Origin: Isoperla grammatica
Lineage: Eukaryota; Arthropoda; Insecta; Plecoptera; Perlodidae
Length of the DNA stretch: 64,000 nucleotides
Direction of reading: 5' to 3'
Assembly (NCBI GenBank): GCA_945910005.1
Contig: OX246740.1
Span: 59,656,646-59,720,645, forward strand
The notes beneath the pieces are model-generated. The model saw only the letters and a program-made list of their open reading frames with translations. It was not told the origin of the DNA and ran no database searches. Position 1 is the first letter of the stretch; every line of letters starts with the position of its first letter. A program made the position numbers and the translations under genes. Below are positions 22,622-34,994 of the stretch, in pieces.

Positions 22622-25600
22622 TAAGGCGCGTGGGACCAGGTTCTGGCACCTGCAGGTTGATGCATAACGTGGTAGACAATACATTGCCGTGTAAATAAGG
22701 CGCGTGGGACCAGATCCTGGCACCTGCAGGTTGATGCATAACGTGGTAGACAATACATTGCCGTGCAAAAAAGGCGCGTGGGACCAGACCAGGTTCTGGC
22801 ACCTGCAGGTTGATGCATAACGTGGTAGACAATACATTGCCGTGCAATAAGGCGCGTGGGACCAGACCAGGTTCTGGCACCTGCAGGTTGATGCATAACG
22901 TGGTAGACAATACATTGCCGTGCAAATAAGGCGCGTGGGACCAGACCCTGGCACCTGCAGGTTGATGCATAACGTGGTAGACAATACATTGCCGTGCAAA
23001 TAAGGCGCGTGGGACCAGATCCTGGCACCTGCAGGTTGATGCATAACGTGGTAGACAACATTGCCGTGCAAAAAGGCGCGTGGGACCAGATCCTGGCACC
23101 TGCAGGTTGATGCATAACGTGGTAGACAATACATTGCCGTGTAAATAAGGCGCGTGGGACCAGACCAGGTTCTGGCACCTGCAGGTTGATGCATAACGTG
23201 GTAGACAATACATTGCCGTGTAAATAAGGCGCGTGGGACCAGACCCTGGCACCTGCAGGTTGATGCATAACGTGGTAGACAATACATTGCCGTGTAAATA
23301 AGGCGCGTGGGACCAGACCCTGGCACCTGCAGGTTGATGCATAACGTGGTAGACAATACATTGCCGTGTAAATAAGGCGCGTGGGACCAGATCCTGGCAC
23401 CTGCAGGTTGATGCATAACGTGGTAGACAATACATTGCCGTGTAAATAAGGCGCGTGGGACCAGACCAGGTTCTGGCACCTGCAGGCTGATGCATAACGT
23501 GGTAGACAATACATTGCCGTGTAAATAAGGCGCGTGGGACCAGATCCTGGCACCTGCAGGTTGATGCATAACGTGGTAGACAATACATTGCCGTGTAAAT
23601 AAGGCGCGTGGGACCAGACCAGGTTATGGCACCTGCAGGTTGATGCATAACGTGGTAGACAATACATTGCCGTGTAAATAAGGCGCGTGGGACCAGACCC
23701 GCGCACCTGCAGGTTGATGCATAACGTGGTAGACAATACATTGCCGTGCAAATAAGGCGCGTGGGACCAGACCCTGGCACCTGCAGGTTGATGCATAACG
23801 TGGTAGACAATACATTGCCGTGCAAATAAGGCGCGTGGGACCAGACCCTGGCACCTGCAGGTTGATGCATAAGGTGGTAGACAATACATTGCCGTGTAAA
23901 TAAGGCGCGTGGGACCAGATCCTGGCACCTGCAGGTTGATGCATAAGGTGGTAGACAATACATTGCCGTGTAAATAAGGCGCGTGGGACCAGATCCTGGC
24001 ACCTGCAGGTTGATGCATAAGGTGGTAGACAATACATTGCCGTGCAAATAAGGCGCGTGGGACCAGATCCTGGCACCTGCAGGTTGATGCATAACGTGGT
24101 AGACAATACATTGCCGTGTAAATAAGGCGCGTGGGACCAGACCAGGTTCTGGCACCTACAGGTTGATGCATAACGTGATAGACAACATTGCCGTGTAAAT
24201 AAGGCGCGTGGGACCAGATCCTGGCACCTGCAGGTTGATGCATAAGGTGGTAGACAATACATTGCCGTGCAAATAAGGCGCGTGGGACCAGACCCTGGCA
24301 CCTGCAGGTTGATGCATAACGTGGTAGACAATACATTGCCGTGTAAATAAGGCGCGTGGGACCAGACCCTGGCACCTGCAGGTTGATGCATAAGGTGGTA
24401 GACAATACATTGCCGTGCAAATAAGGCGCGTGGGACCAGGTTCTGGCACCTGCAGGTTGATGCATAACGTGGTAGACAATACATTGCCGTGCAAAAAGGC
24501 GCGTGGGACCAGGTTCTGGCACCTGCAGGTTGATGCATAACGTGGTAGACAATACATTGCCGTGTAAATAAGGCGCGTGGGACCAGATCCTGGCACCTGC
24601 AGGTTGATGCATAACGTGGTAGACAATACATTGCCGTGTAAATAAGGCGCGTGGGACCAGACCAGGTTCTGGCACCTGCAGGTTGATGCATAACGTGGTA
24701 GACAATACATTGCCGTGCAAAAAAGGCGCGTGGGACCAGATCCTGGCACCTGCAGGTTGATGCATAACGTGGTAGACAATACATTGCCGTGCAAATAAGG
24801 CGCGTGGGACCAGACCAGGTTCTGGCACCTGCAGGTTGATGCATAACGTGGTAGACAATACATTGCCGTGTAAATAAGGCGCGTGGGACCAGACCAGGTT
24901 CTGGCACCTGCAGGTTGATCCATAACGTGGTAGACAATACATTGCCGTGTAAATAAGGCGCGTGGGACCAGACCAGGTTCTGGCACCTGCAGGTTGATGC
25001 ATAACGTGGTAGACAATACATTGCCGTGCAAAAAAGGCGCGTGGGACCAGATCCTGGCACCTGCAGGTTGATGCATAACGTGGTAGACAATACATTGCCG
25101 TGCAAATAAGGCGCGTGGGACCAGACCAGGTTCTGGCACCTGCAGGTTGATGCATAACGTGGTAGACAATACATTGCCGTGTAAATAAGGCGCGTGGGAC
25201 CAGACCAGGTTCTGGCACCTGCAGGTTGATGCATAACGTGGTAGACAATACATTGCCGTGCAAATAAGGCGCGTGGGACCAGACCAGATCCTGGCACCTG
25301 CAGGTTGATGCATAACGTGGTAGACAATACATTGCCGTGTAAATAAGGCGCGTGGGACCAGACCAGGTTCTGGCACCTGCAGGTTGATGCATAACGTGGT
25401 AGACAATACATTGCCGTGTAAATAAGGCGCGTGGGACCAGACCAGGTCCTGGCACCTGCAGGTTGATGCATAACGTGGTAGACAATACATTGCCGTGCAA
25501 AAAAGGCGCGTGGGACCAGATCCTGGCACCTGCAGGTTGATGCATAACGTGGTAGACAATACATTGCCGTGCAAAAAAGGCGCGTGGGACCAGATCCTGG

Positions 25601-26154
25601 CACCTGCAGGTTGATGCATAACGTGGTAGACAATACATTGCCGTGCAAAAAAAGGCGCGTGGGACCAGACCAGGTCCTGGCACCTGCAGGTTGATGCATA
25701 ACGTGGTAGACAATACATTGCCGTGCAAAAAAGGCGCGTGGGACCAGATCCTGGCCCCTGCAGGTTGATGCATAACGTGGTAGACAATACATTGCCGTGC
25801 AAAAAAGGCGCGTGGGACCAGACCAGGTTCTGGCACCTGCAGGTTGATGCATAACGTGGTAGACAATACATTGCCGTGCAAATAAGGCGCGTGGGACCAG
25901 ATCCTGGCACCTGCAGGTTGATGCATAACGTGGTAGACAATACATTGCCGTGTAAATAAGGCGCGTGGGACCAGACCAGGTTCTGGCACCTGCAGGTTGA
26001 TGCATAACGTGGTAGACAATACATTGCCGTGCAAAAAAGGCGCGTGGGACCAGACCAGGTTCTGGCACCTGCAGGTTGATGCATAACGTGGTAGACAATA
26101 CATTGCCGTGCAAAAAAGGCGCGTGGGACCAGATCCTGGCACCTACAGGTTGAT
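22622..26154. repeat. 74/79-bp minisatellite, about 46 copies
   Basis: Units start AAGGCGCGTGGGACCAG and end ACAATACATTGCCGTG plus a variable A/T-rich linker. Length depends on ACCAGACCAGG versus ACCAGATCC or ACCAGACCC after the start, and on CAAAAA, CAAATA or TAAATA linkers. The TAAATA linker dominates on the left and the CAAAAA linker on the right. The minus strand of the unit has no stop codon in any frame, giving overlapping frames of 1226, 829, 642, 533 and 364 codons. Because unit length is not a multiple of three, each frame cycles through all three translations, which argues against a real protein. Confidence 0.97.
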
Positions 26155-27146
26155 GTATGATATCTTGCTGCTAATTACCATTAAGAACATGGGAATAAAT
26201 CTTAGTTGAAGATGAATTGTGGAGTACATATTGTGTATTGCTCATCGAAAAAACTATTGACACATCAAATTACAAAGCAATTTCCTGACATTCTGATTAC
26301 CCCCATGTAGCACTTAGCCTGTCCTCGGAGATTTGTGTACGTCTGAGAACCTAGTTTTGATTGGTCTATTAAACGCGAGTCAACATGGGTTACGACCGAG
26401 ATAGCCAATCAGAGGGCTCGTTGCTAAGCGTTTTGCAGCGTCTTATCTGCACTTCCGAGCGAACTTTTGATGGCTGTGGAATAAACTGACGCGACAACGA
26501 CTCAAGAGGCCGCTCACATTTTATCGTCTCCTGAAACGCGCGCGCGATAAACCTATGACTTGCTCACTTCCCTCGCTACGACTCTGAGGATGTCTTCACA
26601 ACCCGCCACTCAATATTCGTTTTCCTAGAATATATTTTTACGTTTCACTGAATTTTTGTCAGGGCACGAAAGTCCTACAGCTACTAAAGACAATTTCCAC
26701 ATTCCAAAAGTTAAACACGGTAATTTATAAAACCATTATTGTTAAAACAAAGCAACATGTTATTTCAGTTCAGATAACAAGATAATCTATCGGGTGTGTC
26801 GTAATTTGTCGTTGTTGTCACAATTTCAAATCGCGCGGGGTGTGTGGCCTTGTGACCCACAGCCTTCTAGCTCGCGTAGCAGGGAGGGCAGTGCACACAG
26901 AGAACATCCCTGCCAGTGACCACTGCGCAAACATGCCCTAGGCATTCATTCCCGAATATAGTCTTAACTTTTAGTATGTGAATATGTAAATGTATGTATG
27001 TGTATGTTTGCTTGTAAAAAGTAATACACACTTAAATTATGCCAAGCGATATTAGATTATCATTTTGATCACTGATTTGAGAATGAGAATTAAGAGAATA
27101 GAAACAGAAGATATAAAGTTGAAGAAGAGAGCAAGAATATAATGAA
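26155..27146. other. Unique region with opposed CCAAT boxes
   Basis: ATTGG (26360-26364) and CCAAT (26405-26409) face each other 45 bp apart, next to GC-richer sequence, which could be a promoter. No coding region is recognisable. Confidence 0.35.
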
Positions 27147-27898
27147 TGAGAGCCCTCCATGCGGGCACCGGTCCCACCTGGTCGGGGCTGCGAGTGTACC
27201 ATGAGGTATCAGGGTGTCAGAAGAAGGCAAGAGCTAACGAGGCTGCCCTTCATGCGGGCACTGATCCCACCTGTCGGGGCTGCGAGTGTACTAGGAGGTA
27301 TCAGGGTGTCAGAAGAAGGCAAGAGATAACGAGGCTGCCCTCCTTGCGGGCACTGATCCCACCTGTCGGGGCTGCGAGTGTACTAGGAGGTATCAGGGTG
27401 TCAGAAGAAGGCAAGAGATGACGAGGCGGCCCTCCTTGCGGGCACTGATCCCACCTGTCGGGGCTGCGAGTGTACTAGGAGGTATCAGGGTGTCAGAAGA
27501 AGGCAAAAGCTAATGAGGCTGCCCTCCATGCGGGCACCGGTCCCACCTGGTCGGGGCTGCGAGTGTACTAGGAGGTATCAGGGTGTCAGAAGAGGCAAGA
27601 GCTAACGAGGCTGCCCTCCATGCGGGCACCGGTCCCACCTGGTCGGGGCTGCGAGTGTACTAGGAGGTATCAGGATGTCAGAAGAAGGCAAGAGCTAACG
27701 ACGCTGCCCTCCTTGCGGGCACCGGTCCCACCTGGTCGGGGCTGCGAGTGTACTGTACTAGGAGGTATCAGGGTGTCAGAAGAAGGCAAGAGCTAACGAC
27801 GCTGCCCTCCTTGCGGGCACCGGTCCCACCTGGTCGGGGCTGCGAGTGTACTGTACTAGGAGGTATTAGGCTGTCAGAAGAAGGCAAGAGCTAACGAG
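27147..27898. repeat. 93-bp minisatellite, 8 copies
   Basis: Units begin GGCTGCCCTCCATGCGGGCA and end AGAAGGCAAGAGCTAACGA. Two subtypes differ at CACCGGTCCCACCTGG versus CACTGATCCCACCTG, with the second occupying units 2-4. The last two units carry a 5-bp GTACT duplication. Length varies from 90 to 101 bp. Confidence 0.95.
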
Positions 27899-29445
27899 AC
27901 TCGTGGGTTAGGCTGCATGGCTTTAATAATGATGCCTCAAAAACCAACAGACCGGCGATCATAACCGTAATGGAGGCGTCAAAATTCTTGCCCGGGAAAC
28001 AAATCAACGTGTGCTAGTCTGGCCGAGGAAATTGGCCCCCCCATAAACTGATAGTTTGAGAAGTTGCTGCGGGCAAAGTGTTGGAATCGCGTACTGGCGC
28101 GCGCAAGAGAAACGCAACATCGTCACTTGAAACAACTGCGATCGTCTGAGTTATGATACAAGTCAGACACGGCCTTTTATTGTTGATTGGTTGGAAGTAA
28201 CACATTTAATGAACTGATGACGTTTATCCGGAGATTGTACACATTTCTTAAACTTTCAAATTGAACCATTCAAAATTTTCTTGTTTTCTAAATTAGTAAA
28301 AATTATGTTTTGAGGCAGGTCTACATAGATTATTAAGAATTTTGAATTCGTGGTTAAGAAAGTTGAATAGCCCAAACACATACAAGCGACCGCAGAACAA
28401 TTAAAGATCTGTGACTATTATTTGTGATCTACCGACTTTGCCAATGTTATACGCAAACAATTCCTTAGTAACATTGTCTAAATAATTTATGTAGCCACAA
28501 TTACAATGTACTTAATAATACTACTTGCAATAAGAGTAATGTGTTGCTTTCATGTTCGTGTGTTCTCATCCAAGATGTGTTAATACCTAATTAAGTTCTG
28601 AGCTGCCTTCGCAATCAAATGTACCTCCGGTATGTTAAATGTTTCCTATTACGTAGTTAAGTAGTGGGACTACGTGGCCCATAAAAACGAAAGAAAATTA
28701 TTCTGAACTTTCCAACAGAAATTGATCACTCCTGTTGACGTGTCTGAGTCACACGATTTATTTTAGCAATTTGTTGTCGAGACTGATCGCTGCCAAGCAA
28801 ACAAACATAATGATAGGTCTCCGGCCGATGCGCGCGCATGGTTTATGATCTCTACTGTACCTCGCTACGTCATTCACGACTTTTCGTCCGAATTTACACC
28901 TGTCAGATGGGTTGAAATGTGTGTGTGGTCCCAGCTTTATGGTAGCCCATAACCAAAAATTTAGAAATCGTTTTTTTCATCATCGTATGTTGTTTTTTAT
29001 CTTGTCATCTTTCCTAGCTAAAGGTGCAACCTGCGGGCGCTGCTATGTGATTACGGTTGGGCCTCGGAACAGAAGGCAGGAGTGACAAACAAAGCTATTT
29101 TCTTGCGTGGAAATATTTAGGTTGTTTGGTGGAAAAGTTTTTATGGGTTGAGAGTTGGTTTTTAAATAGTGAATATTTTATGCGGGTCGTCTCGTGCGCG
29201 AACCGATTAAAAGAGATTTTCAGGAAAAGGTGTTTTTGTGGATTGGCGTTTAATCAGAACAAACCGGAACACCCAGATGCGTTGTTGTTGTTGTTGTTGT
29301 GGGCTTGTCTACCCGAAGATTGCTGCTTGAAGTAAAGTAAAACAAGCGTTGCTATCATGAATGTCTCCCATCATTACACACGATTAAACACCTGTATTTG
29401 TCTCAGTTACTAGAACTGATTTTCAGTGGGGGACATATGATCATA
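27899..29445. other. Unique region
   Basis: No supported gene. A (GTT) run at 29281-29300 ends a 92-codon frame (29057-29335) that has no domain I recognise; its poly-leucine run is just the microsatellite. Confidence 0.4.
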
Positions 29446-29447
29446 TA

Positions 29448-29753
29448 GGGCACTAGCAACACCAAAAGACAACAATTAAACAAATGAATTGAATCGATGG
29501 ACAAACAACAAGCTGTCAAAAAATGATTTCTTCTGATTTTGGAAAACAAAACAAAAAACAAACAAATACACATACAAAACTTTCACTTAGTTGTTGTCCA
29601 TCATTAAAAGTTTTAAATGGCGAGCAGTTACTATTCCTACACTTATTTTTATTTCTATGGTTGCAATTTTATTATTTTGACAGCTGATTCTTTGTCCATC
29701 AGTTCAATTCACTTGTTTTGTTTCATTCTTGTCTTTTGGTGTTGCTAGTGCCC
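29448..29753. mobile_element. 306-bp MITE with long terminal inverted repeats
   Basis: The left terminus GGGCACTAGCAACACC is the exact inverse of the right terminus GGTGTTGCTAGTGCCC. The inverted repeats continue for about 75-80 bp with mismatches and small indels (left arm to about 29525, right arm from about 29676). TA flanks both ends (29446-29447, 29754-29755), consistent with a 2-bp TA target duplication as made by Tc1/mariner-type transposases. No protein is encoded. Confidence 0.85.
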
Positions 29754-29755
29754 TA

Positions 29756-31888
29756 TTATGTGCTTCGTTGCTGTGACGTCTCCAAAGTCACCCTTATCGT
29801 GTCGTTATCCACCCTAACTGTATTCACACCTGACTGACAGTCTACTCAACCATTTCTCCACATGCACTAGAAAGTGTGTATCCACTAACTAATTGTTGTT
29901 ATAAATTATTTTGATCTTATTGTTTAATTTCACGTGATTTTTACATTACAATAAAGAATTGAAAATCTGTATAATAGTGGGAACATTTTCATGAAGGCAG
30001 AGACTTCAATTAAGTATTCTCGTCATTATATTTTAGTCCAGAGTTCCTCGAAGTATTGATAGGCTAACGTTGCATTCGTTATTATGATTATGTTTACAGC
30101 TATACAATATGTAGTTTAGCAGTATTATTCATTATTATTATTATATACATTGTACATTATTCATTATATATCGTTCATATAATATTCATTAGTGTTTCAC
30201 ATAGTATTTCACTCCCTCACCTGGGTAATGTTGTTCGAGTACCTACTCGATCGTTTCATGCAGCGAGAGACGAACATGGCGACGTGAAGGTTGGGTTGCT
30301 GAGATGTGGGCGTCTACCCCCCACTACAGCAGTATTCGTGCATCCTAGCATTTAGTGCGCGATTTAGAGAAATGCAATGCATAAAAATAATGCCAGGGTA
30401 TTCTGGCTGTATTCTTGCATTATAAAATTTATTATATGAAACACAATAAATAAAAATAAGTAACATGTCGGTGGCATGAAGCAATTGTACCTCTATTTTT
30501 ACATTGTTAAATGTCGACATGTGAGTTAAAGAAACCCATGATAAACCAAGTAACACGCGCCCGGGCCGGACTGCAGTTTCGTGCCCAAAATGGTCCCCGT
30601 CCGGCCGTGGGGCCGCGATCGCCCAAGATGGCGCATTGACGTCATTGTCAGCGACATTTTAACCGATTTGTAGCCGATAATCTCGTTATTATGGCCCAAA
30701 AAGACAATTATTAAAGTATAGCCTAATTCGATCGACCGTGGAACGTGTTTAGCTTCTTTGGACCTCCCAAGCGACCAATTTTGAGACTGGCAGAATATTA
30801 CGCTACAGCCACATCCACTTAGCATAATAGATTGCACTTGGTGGTCAAGCTACTGGCTGTAATTAAGACTTAAAATTATTTTTTACACATAATTATATAT
30901 ATTTTGCACACGGGAATAGAATTGATGTTTTGTTAGTAATGTAATAAAAGTTCTGATAATTTGGCAATTTCGAACTTTCCGTTTAAACTGTGGTTCTGCC
31001 TTGGGTGGACCCCCTATTTGTTGCACCTTGTTACACGGCCCACCTATCCGTCATACTTATCTGGCTATCGAGTATTTATTACGTTATTATTATTTATTTC
31101 ATTATAAGATTAAAATAATTCGTTGCGAGGAATGGTACCTGGGCAAGAGGGGCTTACCTCCCATGGGCTGGCTTACCTGCCCTCATCTCTGCAGGTGGCA
31201 TCGAGGGTATTCTGACAGTTGCTCGGGGTATTCCTATGTTAGTAATCTAGGGAACACAACACTTGATTTTAATTATTTAATTTAAAAACAAAATAAAAGC
31301 CCGAATGCTTTTGTAATAAACCAACCCACGTATGGAGCATTGATCACAGCACATTGTTCTGTGTGCAACATGTATGATGTACTTGCCTGTACACAGGGGC
31401 GTCATATGGCTTGACTGCTGGGGGTGGTGCTATGTTATGACTACCCCTAACGAGTGATGTCAAGTTCCCCGAACGTATCTAGTCTAATGCTGATGAAAAA
31501 GCAGAGTCCAATGGTACCAACTTAATTTTGTACTTGTTTGGTTTCTAACGTCTACTTGAAACGGGTGTATTGGATCTCTGAAACCCCCAAACACAGCGGG
31601 CGTGACTATGTAATGAGTCTTGTGCTCTCAACTTGTCTTGACTATGCATAATGACAGCGATAATACCCGAGCAAGTAATGCTGCTACTGCAATACACGTA
31701 CTTACACGCCATGTGTCTAATAGATTGCTGTCATGCATACATTCTGTTAGCAGGTGTTTATTCATTGTGAATATTTCTTGGCTTTTATAAGTAGATATAA
31801 AACATGGACTGTATCAGGGAGGCAAAGAGGCTGACTTCATTTGGAAGATAGAGTTGAAATCAGGACGTTCTTGCAAGATTAAGGTCCT
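29756..31888. other. Unique AT-rich region
   Basis: No supported gene. An ATT-rich stretch runs from about 30120 to 30195. A promoter-like cluster within it is listed separately. Confidence 0.4.
30556..30644. promoter_or_regulatory. CpG-rich YY1/CRE cluster, possible promoter
   Basis: A short GC- and CpG-rich patch contains CAAGATGGCG (30624-30633), matching the YY1 core, and a perfect CRE, TGACGTCA, at 30637-30644. It lies within otherwise AT-rich DNA. This arrangement is common at TATA-less metazoan promoters, but no adjacent exon can be recognised on either strand. Confidence 0.35.
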
Positions 31889-31889
31889 G

Positions 31890-33160
31890 TGTCAGCCAGT
31901 ACAGTCCCAGGCCTTCCTATGTCAGCCAGTACAGTCCCAGGCCTTGCTATGTCAGCCGGTACAGTCCCAGGCCTTCCTATGTCAGCCAGTATAGTCCCAG
32001 TCAGCCAGTATAGTCCCAGGCCTTCGTATGTCAGTCAGTATAGTCCCAGACCTTCCTTTGTCAGCTGGTACAGTCCCAGACCTTCCTATGTCAGCCAGTA
32101 CAGTCCGGGGCCTTCCTATGTCAGCTGGTACAGTCCCAGGCCTTCCTATGTCAGCCAGTACAGTCCGGGGCCTTCCTATGTCAGCCAGTACAGTCCCAGG
32201 CCTTCCTATGTCAGCCAGTACAGTCCGGGGCCTTCCTATGTCAGCTGGTACAGTCCCAGGCCTTCCTATGTCAGCCAGTACAGTCCGGGGCCTTCCTATG
32301 TCAGCCAGTACAGTCCCAGGCCTTCCTATGTCAGCCAGTACAGTCCGGGGCCTTCCTATGTCAGCTGGTACAGTCCCAGGCCTTCCTATGTCAGCCAGTA
32401 CAGTCCCAGACCTTCCTATGTCAGCCAGTACAGTCCCAGGCCTTCCTATGTCAGCCAGTATAGTCTCAGGCCTTCCTATGTCAGCCAGTACAGTTCCAGA
32501 CCTTCCTATGTCAGCCAGTACAGTCCCAGACCTTCCTATGTCAGCCAGTACAGTCCCAGACCTTCCTATGTCAGCCAGTACAGTCCCAGACCTGCCTATG
32601 TCAGGTGGTACAGTCCCAGACCTTCATATGTCAGCCAGTACAGTCCCAGGCCTTCATATGTCAGCCAGTACAGTCCGGGGCCTTCCTATGTCAGCTGGTA
32701 CAGTCCCAGGCCTTCCTATGTCAGCCAGTACAGTCCCAGACCTTCCTATGTCAGCCAGTACAGTCCCAGGCCTTCCTATGTCAGCCAGTATAGTCCCAGG
32801 CCTTCCTATGTCAGCCAGTACAGTCCCAGACCTTCCTATGTCAGCCAGTACAGTCCCAGACCTTCCTATGTCAGCCAGTACAGTCCCAGACCTGCCTATG
32901 TCAGGTGGTACAGTCCCAGACCTTCATATGTCAGCCAGTACAGTCCCAGACCTTCCTTTGTCAGCCAGTACAGTCCCAGACCTTCCTATGTCAGCCAGTA
33001 CAGTCCCAGACCTTCCTATGTCAGCCAGTACAGCCCCAGACCTTCCTATGTCAGGTGGTACAGTCCCAGACCTTCCTATGTCAGCCAGTACAGCCCCAGA
33101 CCTTCCTATGTCAGCCAGTACAGCCCCAGACCTTCCTATGTCAGGTGGTACAGTCCCCTC
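31890..33160 (+). repeat. 30-bp minisatellite, about 42 copies, open in all plus frames
   Basis: Units read TATGTCAGCCAGTACAGTCC then CAGACCTTCC. After one irregular partial unit near 31999, the 30-bp register holds with no indel to 33160 (about 38 units), unlike the other long arrays. From 31999 to the TGA at 33170-33172 one frame encodes the decapeptide YVSQYSPRPS, with variants SWY, RWY, SPG, PAY and PSF. Recurrent changes TAC/TAT, AGA/AGG, AGT/AGC and TCC/TCA are silent in that frame. Two other frames are also open. A stop lies directly upstream (31880-31882) and no signal peptide or good ATG context is seen, so coding is unproven. Confidence 0.95.
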
Positions 33161-33639
33161 CTACCTCATTGACGTTTTAACAGGCTGCGAACACACTTGT
33201 TAACGATGCTCAGGTAGTTAGGCCACCCTGGTTGCGTCCCTGGCGCCCTGGGGCACCTCGGTCCGTGTTGGCTCGTGCACCTCGACCGCGGTACTACCCG
33301 GGCGCAGAACATCCGGCACACATATTAGTTCCTGTTGTCTTGTCTTGTCTTGTATCAGTAATAATACTGATCGTGATATCTGAACCGTTGAGAGAGGAAC
33401 ATAATTAGAAGCTGATACAAAATTGCAAGTACAAATATTGTTAATTGAATTAATAATTAGTTTGCAAATATCTCAATCCAACTCGAGCCAGTGTTTGTGT
33501 CCACTCCACGCAGTATAAGGGATGCTGCGATAAGGGATGTAATGTGACGTGTAGCAGACATAGGAGGCCCTGATCACGTGATGTGCGTGTAGACACCCAT
33601 GTTCGCGACGTGGACACAGGAAAAGAAGGGTTAGAGGTT
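33161..33639. other. Spacer between arrays with TTGTC microsatellite
   Basis: No gene seen. A short (TTGTC)n run covers about 33334-33354. ATCACGTGAT near 33573 is a 10-bp palindrome with a central E-box. Confidence 0.5.
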
Positions 33640-34994
33640 TACGAGATGTGGTGTTGCCGGAGAATGTTGCCGATCTCTTGGATAAGATGTGGTGTTACCG
33701 GAGAATATTGGCGATCTCTTGGATAAGACGTGGTGTTGCCGGAGAATATTGGCGATCTCTTGGATAAGACGTGGTGTTACCGGAGAATATTGGCGATCTC
33801 TTGGATAAGACGTGGTGTTGCCGGAGAATATTGGCGATCTCTTGGATAAGACGTGGTGTTACCGGAGAATATTGGCGATCTCTTGGATAAGACGTGGTGT
33901 TGCCGGAGAATATTGGCGATCTCTTGGATAAGACGTGGTGTTGCCGGAGAATATTGGCGATCTCTTGGATAAGACGTGGTGTTGCCGGAGAATATTGGCG
34001 ATCTCTTGGATAAGACGTGGTGTTACCGGAGAATATTGGCGATCTCTTGGATAAGATGTGGTGTTACCGGAGAATGTTGGCGATCTCTTGGATAAGATGT
34101 GGTGTGGCCGGAGAATGTTGGCGATCTCTTGGATAAGATGTGGTGTTACCGGAGAATGTTGGCGATCTCTTGGATATGATGTGGTGTGGCCGGAGAATGT
34201 TAACGATCTCTTGAATAAGATGTGGTGTTACCGGAGAATGTTGGCGATCTCTTGGATAAGATGTGGCGTTACCAGAGAATATTGGCGATCTCTTGGATAA
34301 GATGTGGTGTTGCCGGATAATGTTGGCGATCTCTTGGATAAGATGTGGTGTTGCCGGAGAATGTTGGCGATCTCTTGGATAAGATGTGGCGTTACCGGAT
34401 AATGTTGGCGATCTCTTGGATAAGATGTGGTGTTGCCGGAGAATGTTGGCGATATCTTGGATAAGATGTGACGTTACCGGATAATGTTGGCGATCTCTTG
34501 GATATGATGTGGTGTTGCCGGAGAATGTTGGCGATATCTTGGATAAGATGTGGCGTTACCGGAGAATATTGGCGATCTCTTGAATAAGATGTGGTGTTGC
34601 CGGAGAATGTTGGCGATATCTTGGATAAGATGTGGCGTTACCGGAGAATGTTGGCGATCTCTTGGATAAGATGTGGTGTTGCCGGAGAATATTGGCGATC
34701 TCTTGGATAAGATGTGGCGTTACCGGAGAATATTGGCGATCTCTTGAATAAGATGTGGTGTTGCCGGAGAATGTTGGCGATATCTTGGATAAGATGTGGT
34801 GTTGCCGGAGAATATTGGCGATCTCTTGGATAAGATGTGGCGTTACCGGAGAATGTTGGCGATCTCTTGGATAAGATGTGTTGCCGGAGAATGTTGGCGA
34901 TCTCTTGGATAAGATGTGACGTTACCGGAGAATGTTGGCGATCTCTTGGATAAGATGTGGCGTTACCGGAGAATGTTGGTGATCTCTTGGATAC
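33640..34994. repeat. 41-bp minisatellite, about 33 copies
   Basis: Units read GTGGTGTTGCCGGAGAATGT then TGGCGATCTCTTGGATAAGAT. Variants: TTACC or TTGCC, AATATT or AATGTT, GACGTGG or GATGTGG, GTGGCG or GTGGTG, and CTCTT or ATCTT. The left third is enriched in GACGTGG with AATATT; the right two thirds are enriched in GATGTGG, with the GTGGCG and ATCTT variants largely confined to the right half. The array ends directly at a coding-like segment (34994). Confidence 0.95.

Noticed and set aside
22462..26142. 1226-codon minus frame as a giant repetitive protein gene
   Set aside because: The unit has no stop in any minus frame and lengths of 74/79 bp rotate the phase, so all three translations appear in turn; other frames are equally open and no start, signal or unique domain supports coding.
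31393..31500. Another hAT left end (CAGGGGCGTCATATGG)
   Set aside because: Terminal-like start but no matching right end or target duplication was found.
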